From NCBI RefSeq assembly GCF_039904985.1, contig NZ_CP157006.1:224758-288757 (forward strand): DNA of 64,000 bases, read 5' to 3'. The notes beneath the pieces were generated by a model, which was not told where the DNA came from, searched no databases, and saw only the letters and a program-made list of their open reading frames with translations. Below, piece after piece: positions 17,432-24,795 of the stretch. This stretch comes from Methylomonas sp. AM2-LC. Its GTDB lineage: Bacteria > Pseudomonadota > Gammaproteobacteria > Methylococcales > Methylomonadaceae. Position 1 is the first letter of the stretch, and each line of letters starts with the position of its first letter. The position numbers and the translations under genes were made by a program.

Positions 17432-17893
17432 CTAATCAACTTTGCACCCTATGGGTATAATCATCGTCGTTCTTAAATCGCTGTGCCCCAATATTTCTGA
17501 ATCGTGCGGATATCGTAGTTTGCCTGCAATAAATGACTGGCAAAGGAATTCCTGAAGGTATGCCGAAGCCCGTTTAGTGATTTTGGCGTCATTCACTGCT
17601 TTTTTGAACGCTTTTTGTACAACCGATTCATGAATGTTATAACTCCTATATTCCTGCGCTTCGGCCAACAAAGTTAACGATTGGGTTGGAAATAATTATT
17701 GCCAGATAAACTCTTTAACAGCGTTCTTATGCTTACGATCCAATTGATCCGGCAAAAAAGTACCGGCAAACTTAGTCTTCAGGTCGGTCTCATGTGCAGC
17801 GATTACTTTCTGCAATTGCTGTTTTAAGGCGGGAACAATCGTTTGCGGAAAGGGTAAGCGTCTTTGACGAGTAATGCCGGATTTTGATTTCAT
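17432..17893 (-). pseudogene. intI: Integron integrase remnant, frameshifted and 5'-truncated
   Basis: On the minus strand the text follows the C-terminal half of integron integrases: PFPQTIVPALKQQLQKV, then DLKTKFAGTFLPDQLD, then FIWQ and an in-frame stop, then [34 protein letters not shown], a shifted stretch that in another frame reads [20 protein letters not shown], and finally [12 protein letters not shown]. The KRAS-HTFRxSFASHLL and [11 protein letters not shown] blocks are characteristic of IntI. The first half is missing and the nucleophilic Tyr region is lost after another slip. A His to Asn change also appears in the HxxR box region. It is certainly non-functional. It lies immediately before cassettes with attC-like sites, in the orientation expected for intI. 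Confidence 0.8.
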
Positions 17894-18159
17894 TCAACAA
17901 CCTCCGACCTGTCGAACACAAAAAACCAGCTGGCTCCGGTTGTTGCTGGAGCAGTCTGAATGATTGCAGAATATTCTTGTACGGGTTTTCGTTGTGCATT
18001 TGGCTTGTGTTGGCCTACTTTATGCTGGACATTCTCGGGTGTGGTTATCTTTTCAGCATTAAGCACATCGCTGTCGGCGCTCTGACTTTGGTCTTTTGTA
18101 TTCTCATCCTTTGGAAGGGGCGAACGCTTCTTGAGGATCACATGCACGTCGCCAATTGA
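17884..18159 (+). CDS. Small membrane protein in the first cassette
   Basis: A TTG-started frame with two hydrophobic segments (IFLYGFSLCIWLVLAYFML, about residues 30-48, and HIAVGALTLVFCILILW, about 61-77) and a stop just before an attC-like site, the usual position of a cassette gene. Its 5' end overlaps the broken intI by a few bases, so the true start is uncertain and the gene may be truncated. No family is recognised. Confidence 0.4.
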   Translation: MISFNNLRPVEHKKPAGSGCCWSSLNDCRIFLYGFSLCIWLVLAYFMLDILGCGYLFSIKHIAVGALTLVFCILILWKGRTLLEDHMHVAN

Positions 18160-18161
18160 CA

Positions 18162-18249
18162 TATAACATAGCTCTCAACCGGAGCGCGGTTATAATGGGT
18201 TTTGTTTTTTCAGCATTCCGGGCCGCGCCCGGTTAGCTCTACGTTAGCG
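18162..18249 (+). other. attC-like recombination site 1
   Basis: Outer cores TATAAC (18162) and GTTAGCG (18243..18249). Inner arms AACCGGAGCGCGG and CCGCGCCCGGTT are nearly complementary, and TAGCTCT faces AGCTCTA. The imperfect fold with a roughly 30-base loop is typical of attC. Confidence 0.7.
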
Positions 18250-18266
18250 CCTATAAAGGAGCCACC

Positions 18267-18725
18267 TTGACAGCCGACAGTATTATCACAATTCTTGGCG
18301 CCATGATTACGATTGCCGGTGCCCTCTTCACCCTTGATCAAGCAAGAAAAGCCAAAGACTATTCCGATCAAATCAAGGTGGATGTTGAAAAAGTTTCTCT
18401 CATGCGTATCACGGAATCGTTATATCGATGCCAAGAGGAGGTTCGAAAACTACCAAGGGATCAAACAAACGTTCCTCGCGGATTTAAAATAAAAGATGCT
18501 TTGGAGAGAATATGGCCACATTTTGACCACATCCTTAGCTCCCATGTATTGAGTGGGAATAACGCCGCTATCCGGCAGAAGGTAATGGATGCACAGGGAC
18601 TTCTAAGAACCTACGAGATCAATAGCACTCAACCAGCTATCGATCCATTTGATGTTCAGTGCCTGATTCAAGAATCTCTATCTGAGATCAATTCAAAAGT
18701 ATACAAACTTGATGGGAAAGCATAA
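18267..18725 (+). CDS. Cassette protein A, membrane-anchored, 152 residues
   Basis: Begins with TTG at 18267 preceded by an excellent aaaggag, 18 bases after attC-like site 1. The product has one N-terminal hydrophobic segment (IITILGAMITIAGALFTL, about residues 6-23) followed by a charged, mostly helical cytoplasmic region, including DYSDQIKVDVEKV. The stop overlaps the ATG of the next gene by one base (taatg), so the two are translationally coupled. Two coupled genes in one cassette often encode interacting partners, for example toxin-antitoxin or defence pairs. That is a suggestion only, since neither is recognised. Confidence 0.65.
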   Translation: MTADSIITILGAMITIAGALFTLDQARKAKDYSDQIKVDVEKVSLMRITESLYRCQEEVRKLPRDQTNVPRGFKIKDALERIWPHFDHILSSHVLSGNNAAIRQKVMDAQGLLRTYEINSTQPAIDPFDVQCLIQESLSEINSKVYKLDGKA

Positions 18726-19108
18726 TGGAAAATATTGAAGCGATTATTGCCCGGCTTGAGAAGCTGGAGTTTCACGTCAAGCTCCTTGCCGAATCATTGA
18801 ATCACACAGAAAACCCAACTGCATCCTTAGTGGTTGATTTTGACTGGTCATCAGCGGACTTGAATTGTGCCCACGATATATTTGAGATGTTTGATAACAT
18901 GATGCGTGAGGAAGTAAAAATTAATTGGTACGACTTTGAAAAAGAATTCAGCGAAAAATTGAATATATCTTATCAAGGACTGAAATCAGTCGTTCTTGCT
19001 TTCTATCGAAATGGGCAATGGTCTGAGGTTTGCCATGCATATGCTTCAAGTTTTGGAAACAGCGTTTCCCTTGAGCTAAAGTCCATCGCTCAAGGGAAAA
19101 TCCTCTAA
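18725..19108 (+). CDS. Cassette protein B, 127 residues
   Basis: Coupled to the preceding gene by a one-base overlap. It begins MENIEAIIARLEKLEFHVKL, a short amphipathic or coiled-coil helix, followed by an acidic domain (DFDWSSADLNCAHDIF) and a C-terminal part with GLKSVVLAFYRNGQW. No catalytic motif or family is recognised. Its stop codon lies inside attC-like site 2, as usual for cassettes. Confidence 0.6.
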   Translation: MENIEAIIARLEKLEFHVKLLAESLNHTENPTASLVVDFDWSSADLNCAHDIFEMFDNMMREEVKINWYDFEKEFSEKLNISYQGLKSVVLAFYRNGQWSEVCHAYASSFGNSVSLELKSIAQGKIL

Positions 19109-19213
19109 CAAGTCAGTCAAAGAGACGTGCCGCCCGGTGGCGGTTTTGAAGTTTGGTTTTCATCAAGGGTTTGGCGGCTTCGTTTAAGCTCAGTGAGCAG
19201 CGCGCCCCTTGCC
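19102..19213 (+). other. attC-like recombination site 2, degenerate
   Basis: Begins CTCTAACAAGTCAGTCAAAGAG, a common attC left arm. The right side (tgagcagcgcgccccttgcc) keeps the arm sequence but lacks a clear GTTRRRY core, so the site looks damaged. Confidence 0.45.
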
Positions 19214-19227
19214 ATCAAAGGACAACA

Positions 19228-19866
19228 ATGCAGAGTTTAGTAAAACATACCCTATACCTTTTTCTGTGGATTACGGGTTTGACGGCTGCCATGACTCTAG
19301 CTGGAATAGGCTATGTTTGGTTTTTCCCCGATGCAAAGGAGCTGCCACATTTAGAATGGCTAATTGGATCGGTCATTGTTGAAATAATCACTGTAATCCT
19401 GATGCTTGCGAAAAAGGGAATGAAATACCTGCCTGACACGCAAACAGACAAAGTGCCCAAGGACACACTTAAATTTATGCAAGATTTTATTTCCACTGGA
19501 ACAAGCGCAACAGTAGTAAGTAACCGGGTTTCATGGCTTGCAGGAAACGATAATCTAATATCCATTCTTCGGTCAAAAATTGAAAATGGAACACGCATTG
19601 AAATTATTACTCCGAGAGAAGTGTCCGAAGCACTTAAAGAAAACCTTAACGGTGCTTCATTTATCGTCACAAATGAAAGCACTTCGCCAGAAGCTAGGTT
19701 TACATTGGTCAATGGTGATCGCAGTGGTGCTGAAAAACTTGCGATTGCCAGGGGTGTTCACCCTGACCATGAGATAACTATCTTTGATAACGATTCTGGG
19801 CCTCAAATAATAGCAATGGCCAAGGACATAATTAGAAAATCAAAGGAATTGGCCAATGCCCAATAG
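19228..19866 (+). CDS. Membrane protein with a nuclease/phosphatidyltransferase-like C-terminal domain
   Basis: Start at 19228 chosen for aaaggacaaca directly upstream (212 residues). Two hydrophobic segments at about residues 6-29 and 43-65 are followed by a cytoplasmic domain (about 85-212). Its pattern, with strands FIVTNES, ARFTLVNGDR and HEITIFDNDSG plus an upstream IEIITPREV, is reminiscent of one half of a phospholipase-D-like sensor domain, but the HxK motif is absent. It overlaps the next gene by 11 bases, so the two are coupled. Function unknown. Confidence 0.55.
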   Translation: MQSLVKHTLYLFLWITGLTAAMTLAGIGYVWFFPDAKELPHLEWLIGSVIVEIITVILMLAKKGMKYLPDTQTDKVPKDTLKFMQDFISTGTSATVVSNRVSWLAGNDNLISILRSKIENGTRIEIITPREVSEALKENLNGASFIVTNESTSPEARFTLVNGDRSGAEKLAIARGVHPDHEITIFDNDSGPQIIAMAKDIIRKSKELANAQ

Positions 19867-20563
19867 GTGGTGTAACTCGGCAAAAATACGTCGTGAACAA
19901 ATCGAGTCTGGAACAGACCTTACATTCAATTTGGTTTTCAAACCGCTGATTGTCAGCCTCATATCAAATCTTTCCCCGAGAAATGTTCTTGAGATTGGTG
20001 CTGGCACGGGGCATCTCTCAAAAGAGCTCTTTAATATAGGTCTATCAGTTACCGCAATTGAGCCTTCCAAAGGGATGTTTGAAGTGGCCAAAGAAGTTTT
20101 GACAACGTCCAACGTAAAACTAATCAATTGCACTTCATTTGAATTAGAAAAAGACGAGATTTACGAAGTTGCTTTTTCCCACTTGGTTGCTCATGTGGTT
20201 GATGACTTATTGGGTTTCTTTCACTCAGTTGGTCAGCATTTAAAAAAGGGTGGCCACTTCATATTTTCAATCCCACATCCGTGTTTTTATAATGAATATA
20301 AAGGTTTTTTTGGGAATGAATACAGCTACATGACCCCAATGGCAAAAAATGTGTCATTCACTATTACCAAAGACGCTGAAAATATAATTAGTGGTGTTCC
20401 TTACCATCATCGCCCTTTATCTGAATACATAAATAAATTGGTGGAATCTGGGTTTGCGATTGATGGGTTTGATGAGACCTATCCAAATGAAGAAATCCAA
20501 GAAAAGTATGGAACCAAGTGGGAAACTCCTAGGTATTGCGTATTTACCTGCAAAAAGCTCTAA
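19856..20563 (+). CDS. SAM-dependent methyltransferase (class I)
   Basis: The 235-residue product contains motif I VLEIGAGTGHLSKEL (about residues 43-57), the acidic end of strand 2 as TAIEPSKGM (about 68-76), and a motif near LINCTSFELEKD. These define a class I methyltransferase fold. The end of strand 4 reads FSHLVAHVVDD, and the late Tyr-rich region may contact the substrate. It sits in the same cassette as the membrane protein before it and shares an 11-base overlap with it. The substrate is unknown. Confidence 0.75.
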   Translation: MPNRWCNSAKIRREQIESGTDLTFNLVFKPLIVSLISNLSPRNVLEIGAGTGHLSKELFNIGLSVTAIEPSKGMFEVAKEVLTTSNVKLINCTSFELEKDEIYEVAFSHLVAHVVDDLLGFFHSVGQHLKKGGHFIFSIPHPCFYNEYKGFFGNEYSYMTPMAKNVSFTITKDAENIISGVPYHHRPLSEYINKLVESGFAIDGFDETYPNEEIQEKYGTKWETPRYCVFTCKKL

Positions 20564-20632
20564 AAAAGGACTGCTGTCGGACAAATTTTCCGTTATGTTC
20601 CAAATTTGCCGCAGAGTGCGGCGGCGTTAAGT
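20557..20632 (+). other. attC-like recombination site 3
   Basis: Right core GTTAAGT (20626..20632) fits GTTRRRY. Arms CTGTCGGACAAATTT and AAATTTGCCGCAG fold around a 12-base loop. The stop codon of the preceding gene overlaps its left end. Confidence 0.6.
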
Positions 20633-20638
20633 GAATTT

Positions 20639-21048
20639 ATGAGTATTGAGAAAATAATTTCAGAATTTAAAAATCAAATTGAGTGGGAGATAGCACTAAA
20701 TAATCGCGGCGAAGTACATGAGTCTCCTGCTATATATGCAATCGTCACGCTTGCCCCATTCACTCGACTGCAGAGCCTAAGCAGAATTATGTACATTGGT
20801 AAGACTGGCTGCCTTGGTGGCGATAGCGATCTTTGTAGATTGTATACGGTTACAGGTATGCTCCAAATGGTCAGCAGGGTTCAAGAATAAGATCCTCGGT
20901 ATTCCAAGTAGCAAATATTGGTCACTCTGTTTATCTAAAATGGCGTGTGCTGGATTCAAAAGAGCAAGCCACTGCACTTGAAAGGGAATACCTTGCCCTC
21001 TATGCGCAAGAGCACATTGAACTACCACCGCTAAATAGAATGTCATGA
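20639..21048 (+). pseudogene. GIY-YIG-like protein, frameshifted
   Basis: Starts 7 bases after attC-like site 3. AIYAIVTLAP and RIMYIGKTG match the two strands of a GIY-YIG nuclease domain, and LCRLY follows. At about 20845 the frame slips. In the next frame the protein continues YGYRYAPNGQQGSRIRSS, VYLKWRVLDSKEQATALE and REYLALYAQ to a stop at 21046..21048, giving an expected length of about 135 residues. It is either a broken gene or a sequencing indel. GIY-YIG domains cut DNA in repair and mobile elements. Confidence 0.6.
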
Positions 21049-21055
21049 AAAATTC

Positions 21056-21140
21056 ACTTAACAAATGCAAGCTGGCTCGCACTACTGTGTGGTGCTGGAC
21101 TCACAAAAGCTTTTGTTTGCCCTTGTTGATAGCGTTAAGC
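21056..21140 (+). other. attC-like recombination site 4
   Basis: Left core ACTTAAC (21056..21062, fits RYYYAAC) and right core GTTAAGC (21134..21140, fits GTTRRRY) are 85 bp apart end to end, with partly complementary inner arms. It follows the GIY-YIG stop by 7 bases. The array ends here in dispersed repeats. Confidence 0.6.
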
Positions 21141-21194
21141 GACTGCTTTCGGATTTACTGCCGCCATACGCTGAAATCTTTGAATGTCGCAAAG

Positions 21195-21254
21195 TGGCCG
21201 ATTGTGTGAGGTCGCCAATGTCTGCTTTGTAGCCCTCCAGTTCGCATAATCTGG
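21195..21254 (-). repeat. 60-bp perfect inverted repeat, right member
   Basis: Reverse complement of 11930..11989 without a mismatch. It directly follows the last attC-like site. Confidence 0.7.
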
Positions 21255-21299
21255 ATTAGACTGACTGGTCGCTTTTGAGAAACGCGACCGTCAGCAAGG

Positions 21300-21445
21300 G
21301 GTCGGACTTAGTCACTCTGGCCAGCAATCGCACCAACACTCCACGGTGAATTCTTTCGCTGGCCCTGCCGTCCACGTTGCTTGAGGCCGGAACTTCTTGC
21401 TCTCGTATGATTCGATCCGCTATCTGGAAACTTTGCAATATAGTC
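21300..21445 (-). repeat. Decayed copy of the 258-bp repeat
   Basis: The minus-strand match to the central part includes ctggccctgccgtccacgtt and aacttcttgctctcgtatga (compare the intact copies read in reverse). The ends are lost. Confidence 0.6.
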
Positions 21446-21516
21446 GGACAAATCAGAGACCACATTATCAAAAAATTTTCATTATCTGTGTCAGAAGTTT
21501 TTCACTGTTTTGTCAA

Positions 21517-21572
21517 TTTTTTCATTAATGGTGTCACTCGACAAGTTTTTTCATTAATGGTGTCACTCGACA
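21517..21572 (+). repeat. Two 27-bp direct repeats (iteron-like)
   Basis: TTTTTTCATTAATGGTGTCA plus CTCGACA occurs at 21517 and again at 21546, offset 29 bp. A partial third unit (TTTTCATTATCTGTGTCAG) lies at about 21476. They sit 140 bp ahead of kfrA and may bind KfrA or a replication protein. Confidence 0.55.
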
Positions 21573-21604
21573 GACGTTCAAAACCTAAAAACGAATAAGA
21601 CCTA

Positions 21605-21660
21605 TAAAATAGATTATTCGACTAATCTATTTTATATAATTCATAACATACAAATTTGTA
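21605..21660. promoter_or_regulatory. kfrA promoter-region palindromes
   Basis: TAAAATAGATTA (21605..21616) and TAATCTATTTTA (21623..21634) form a perfect 12-bp inverted repeat. TACAAATTTGTA (21649..21660) is a 12-bp palindrome, followed by related half-sites ACTACAAATTAGT and TACAATT. KfrA proteins repress themselves at such sites. Confidence 0.55.
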
Positions 21661-21716
21661 CTATAAAACTACAAATTAGTAGTACAATTCTGTAGGTTAA
21701 ATTTCAGGAAATGACC

Positions 21717-22541
21717 ATGGCACTAAGAACAGATACTTTTGAACGCGCAATGAAAGCGTGTGACACGATTTTGTATGAAGAAAATGAATTTCCAAATATG
21801 GACGCAGTACGAAGGATCATCGGTGTAAATAACCCGGCCACAATAAGGTCGGCAATTTCTGTTTGGAAGGAACATTTAGCTGAGAAACTATTTGAAAAAA
21901 ATAAGCAACTCGATATACCCTTAGTATTACTTGATAGCGTTAATCACGTGTGGAAACAGGCGGTTTCTGAGGCTGAAAAAAATTATGTTGCCCAAGAGAA
22001 AACGTTGACAGATCAAATATCAATACTAAACACCGCTGTTTTAGAACTACAGACAGAGCTGACTAATACTCAAGAAGCATTAAAAAAGTCTCTTGAAGAA
22101 TTAACTCAAGCCTGTATTTATGCTGAAAAGATGCAGTCTACGATCGACACATTGCAAATTCAATTTGATGAAAAGGCTCGTGAAGTAGATGAGCTTCAGA
22201 ACAAACTAAATGAGATAACAACTCTTCATACCGAAAATGAGTTGTCATGGCAAAAATCAAGAGATAAAGATAATGAGTGGTTTGCACGGCGTTTGGATGA
22301 AGAAAAACGCTACACAGAAGAACGCTGGAAAGAAAAGAATACGCAAAATATCCAAACGATACAATCACTCAAAGAAACAGAAGCAATGCTTAGGCAGTCC
22401 GGTTACACATTGAAAACTGAAAATATTAGACTATCTAAATTAGTATCAGAACTTGAAGCAGCCGAAAATAACCGTAAAAAAATGTTAGGCGTACCTTTTA
22501 AGACCAGAATTAAACGGTCATCAAAAATGGTTAGTGATTGA
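21717..22541 (+). CDS. kfrA: KfrA-type plasmid DNA-binding protein 1
   Basis: The 274-residue product has an N-terminal helix-turn-helix region (MDAVRRIIGVNNPATIRSAI, about residues 25-44) and then a long alpha-helical coiled coil rich in Glu, Lys, Gln and Leu (about 80-255), with a basic end KTRIKRSSKM. This is the KfrA layout: a plasmid-encoded autorepressor that forms filamentous multimers and supports stability. The ATG at 21717 is preferred over 21711 because aggaaa is better spaced. Palindromes just upstream are probable operators. A second, longer KfrA-type gene lies at 41802. Confidence 0.75.
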   Translation: MALRTDTFERAMKACDTILYEENEFPNMDAVRRIIGVNNPATIRSAISVWKEHLAEKLFEKNKQLDIPLVLLDSVNHVWKQAVSEAEKNYVAQEKTLTDQISILNTAVLELQTELTNTQEALKKSLEELTQACIYAEKMQSTIDTLQIQFDEKAREVDELQNKLNEITTLHTENELSWQKSRDKDNEWFARRLDEEKRYTEERWKEKNTQNIQTIQSLKETEAMLRQSGYTLKTENIRLSKLVSELEAAENNRKKMLGVPFKTRIKRSSKMVSD

Positions 22542-22603
22542 GTGTTTGTGAAAACAGCGACCTAATATGTATAATTATAATTTTTAATATAAAGAAATGC
22601 ATC

Positions 22604-23008
22604 ATGCCTACAGTTGCAAAAGGTTTTCACCTTGATCCAGATTTGCCCGAGGATTTTGATTGTACACCGAATTGTGAGCGCCCCGCATCACACCGTAACT
22701 GGTGGGGTATTCCATATATAGTTACCCTGCGAAACAGTGATTACCAAACTGTTGGTTTTGATGTGAGGCGATTGGATGGTGGAGCATGGGATCGATCAAC
22801 ATCCATTGGACATTCCGATACATTGGATAGCGCAGTAGAAATTTGTCAACGATCAGCCGAAGACGAAATATTTGAGTGCCCTGAATGCCAAGCAACTATT
22901 TTGGCCAAATATTCTGGACCGATGACGTTACTTGAAGGTTCTGGGGCATTTTTAGTTATCATCTGTCCTATTTGCTCATTTATTGCAAGTAAAGTGAAAC
23001 GTGACTAA
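22604..23008 (+). CDS. Hypothetical protein with C-terminal double CxxC
   Basis: The 134-residue product starts MPTVAKGFHLDPDLPEDF. The middle contains paired Trp and a strand pattern (YIVTLRNSDYQTVGFDVRRL). The C-terminal part carries CPECQ and ICPICSF, about 32 residues apart, probably a zinc ribbon. The ATG at 22604 is taken because the frame upstream overlaps the end of kfrA and lacks a ribosome-binding site. Same strand as kfrA, about 60 bases downstream. No family is recognised. Confidence 0.5.
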   Translation: MPTVAKGFHLDPDLPEDFDCTPNCERPASHRNWWGIPYIVTLRNSDYQTVGFDVRRLDGGAWDRSTSIGHSDTLDSAVEICQRSAEDEIFECPECQATILAKYSGPMTLLEGSGAFLVIICPICSFIASKVKRD

Positions 23009-23111
23009 ATGAAAGATCTCATAAACTTTCTAGCTGGGAATCTCTGTATCAAGCAATAAAGCTTAGAATATACGTTTTTTATAAACTTTTGATTAAAATA
23101 ACAAACTTTCT

Positions 23112-23436
23112 GGGGTCCTGTGGAACAACCCCCATAAGTGTTCGTTCTAGCTATGTTTCTTCATGAATTGATCGGAACTGGCTTTTTAAATGCATCACTT
23201 GATGAATAAGGGGGGCGCATATCCTATTTTCATACGGATTAGTCCAGCTAAACCCTGAAGTTTTTTTGAACCTGCAAGACGAACCTATAGACTTTCAGAA
23301 ATTATGTTTCCAATCTTGCGTGTAAAAATGCCTTTTAAAATCAGTCTCATAAACTTTATAAATTATTTAAAATGGTATTGATGAAAAGTGGCTTAGATCA
23401 GAACGAACACTTATGGGGGTTGTTCCACAGGACCCC
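23112..23436 (+). mobile_element. Tn3-derived miniature element (TIME), copy 1
   Basis: 325 bp, non-coding, identical or nearly so to 25960..26284, with 38-bp terminal inverted repeats of the GGGGTCCTGTGG type. Its right end supplies the last eight codons and the stop of the neighbouring minus-strand gene. Confidence 0.85.
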
Positions 23437-24235
23437 TAGAAGGAGAAATAATCTCAAATATTTTCATCTGTTTAGCGTTACGGACGCGCATTTCTTCGGC
23501 TCTTTGTCGTAGAAGTTTTATGCCTGCTATCCATTGCTCTACTGTTGATACATCACAAAGCTCAGCATAAAGCAATTTTAGTTCACCTGTAATAGTTATC
23601 GGTGATGCCAAACGAATAAAACCAGCGCCACTTAAATCCGCTCGAAATTTTACTGAGTACGGTTGTTCAACTGCGTCAGCTCGAAAGTTATCATACCGAA
23701 CAAGCGCAGTAACTTGTGATGCACCGAGTGGATTTGAGCTAGCAAAGTTTCTAGCTTTTTTTGCGTCAATAGGTTCTAAGGATGATTGGCGAGTGATGTC
23801 ATCGTTAGACTTACAAAAAAGTGCATAATGTGAACGCTTGCCATCAATTTTACCCTGATCACCTCGGCTTGTAATGAGCATGTGACTCGGTAAATTTACT
23901 TGTCCATGCTCATTGTCAAAATAATCCAACCATAACAATAGCTGATTTGGTGAGACATCTTTATTTTTTGCAGGGCTTTTCATCGGAGAAAATAAAACAT
24001 CTATTTTTTTATATTGTTTGAGTGCAAGCTCAACAGTATTGCCAAGCGAATTTCCAATCCCCCAAGAAAAGACGCCATTACCAGCACCTCTTTCCAGTTC
24101 CTTCCGCAAAAGAATTTTCTCAATTGGTTGTCCAGCCTCTGTACCCATTTTTGTCCAACAAAAAACCTCTGGAATACGTTCAGCTTCAGGTTGAATTGGC
24201 GTGTTTGAGTTAAATGAATAATTAGATGTAATCAT
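23411..24235 (-). CDS. Conserved-looking protein of unknown function, C-terminus altered by TIME
   Basis: The 274-residue product begins MITSNYSFNSNTPIQPEAER and has a striking N-terminal block: PEVFCWTKMGTEAG, RKELERGAGNG, VFSWGIGNSLG and VLFSPMKS. I have the impression of a family carrying FxWTxxGTEAG and FxWGxGN motifs that may relate to nucleotide or DNA modification, but I cannot name it with confidence. The rest has mixed strands and helices with no known catalytic motif. The last residues (RGPVEQPP) come from the TIME inverted repeat, so the native end is lost. It is divergent from a small HTH gene, with shared TTTGCACTT operators between them. Confidence 0.55.
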   Translation of the reverse strand: MITSNYSFNSNTPIQPEAERIPEVFCWTKMGTEAGQPIEKILLRKELERGAGNGVFSWGIGNSLGNTVELALKQYKKIDVLFSPMKSPAKNKDVSPNQLLLWLDYFDNEHGQVNLPSHMLITSRGDQGKIDGKRSHYALFCKSNDDITRQSSLEPIDAKKARNFASSNPLGASQVTALVRYDNFRADAVEQPYSVKFRADLSGAGFIRLASPITITGELKLLYAELCDVSTVEQWIAGIKLLRQRAEEMRVRNAKQMKIFEIISPSRGPVEQPP

Positions 24236-24247
24236 GGTCTACCAATA

Positions 24248-24295
24248 TTTGCACTTTTATAGTATTATATCACGCATATATGAATAAAGTGCAAA
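24248..24295. promoter_or_regulatory. Shared operator/promoter between divergent cargo genes
   Basis: TTTGCACTTTTAT (24248) and ATAAAGTGCAAA (24285) form an inverted pair around tagtattatat, an AT-rich likely -10 area. The same TTTGCACTTATTT / AAAGTGCAAATAAG pair recurs inside the HTH gene at 24452..24503. Confidence 0.5.
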
Positions 24296-24627
24296 AACCT
24301 TGGAGTGTTTTAGCTAAAGAAATAGTTGACAATTTACGTAGTTGTACATTGTCTAATAGAGAATTAGCTATTAAATCTGGCGTTGATTACTTTGCGATTC
24401 GTCGGTTTCGCAAGAATGGTGTGCACAACAAAACAAAAGGTGCAGCTAGTCTTTGCACTTATTTTCAAATTATTATTGCAGTTGAAGAAAAAGTGCAAAT
24501 AAGTAAGCTTGAACAATTAGTTTCTGAATTGACTTCCGTGTGGGATGGGTCCGAATCGCATGCGAAACTGTTGACTAATCTGATCAGAAGCACTAAATCT
24601 TTTAAAGTGGAAGAGCGCAATAGTTAG
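24280..24627 (+). CDS. Small helix-turn-helix regulator
   Basis: The 115-residue product has an XRE-like pattern near residues 24-50 (LSNRELAIKSGVDYFAIRRF) followed by a basic turn (RKNGVHNKTKGA). It is divergently transcribed from the 274-residue gene across a 44-base gap holding an inverted TTTGCACTT pair, so it probably regulates both. The operator overlaps its own start codon, and a second pair of half-sites lies within its coding sequence. Short regulators of this sort often accompany restriction, toxin or modification genes. Confidence 0.6.
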   Translation: MNKVQKPWSVLAKEIVDNLRSCTLSNRELAIKSGVDYFAIRRFRKNGVHNKTKGAASLCTYFQIIIAVEEKVQISKLEQLVSELTSVWDGSESHAKLLTNLIRSTKSFKVEERNS

Positions 24628-24795
24628 GTTAATCAAATGTTCTGCATAGCTGCATTTTGTGCTAACTCCCGACATAATTTCTTAGTGTTTTCGAACTTGC
24701 CCAGAATTTTTTTTTGCAAAGTTAATATTTTTTGTTTTTACAAAGTAAAATGCTGCTTATGATCTCTTAAATACCAATGTAGCAAGCAAACACTG

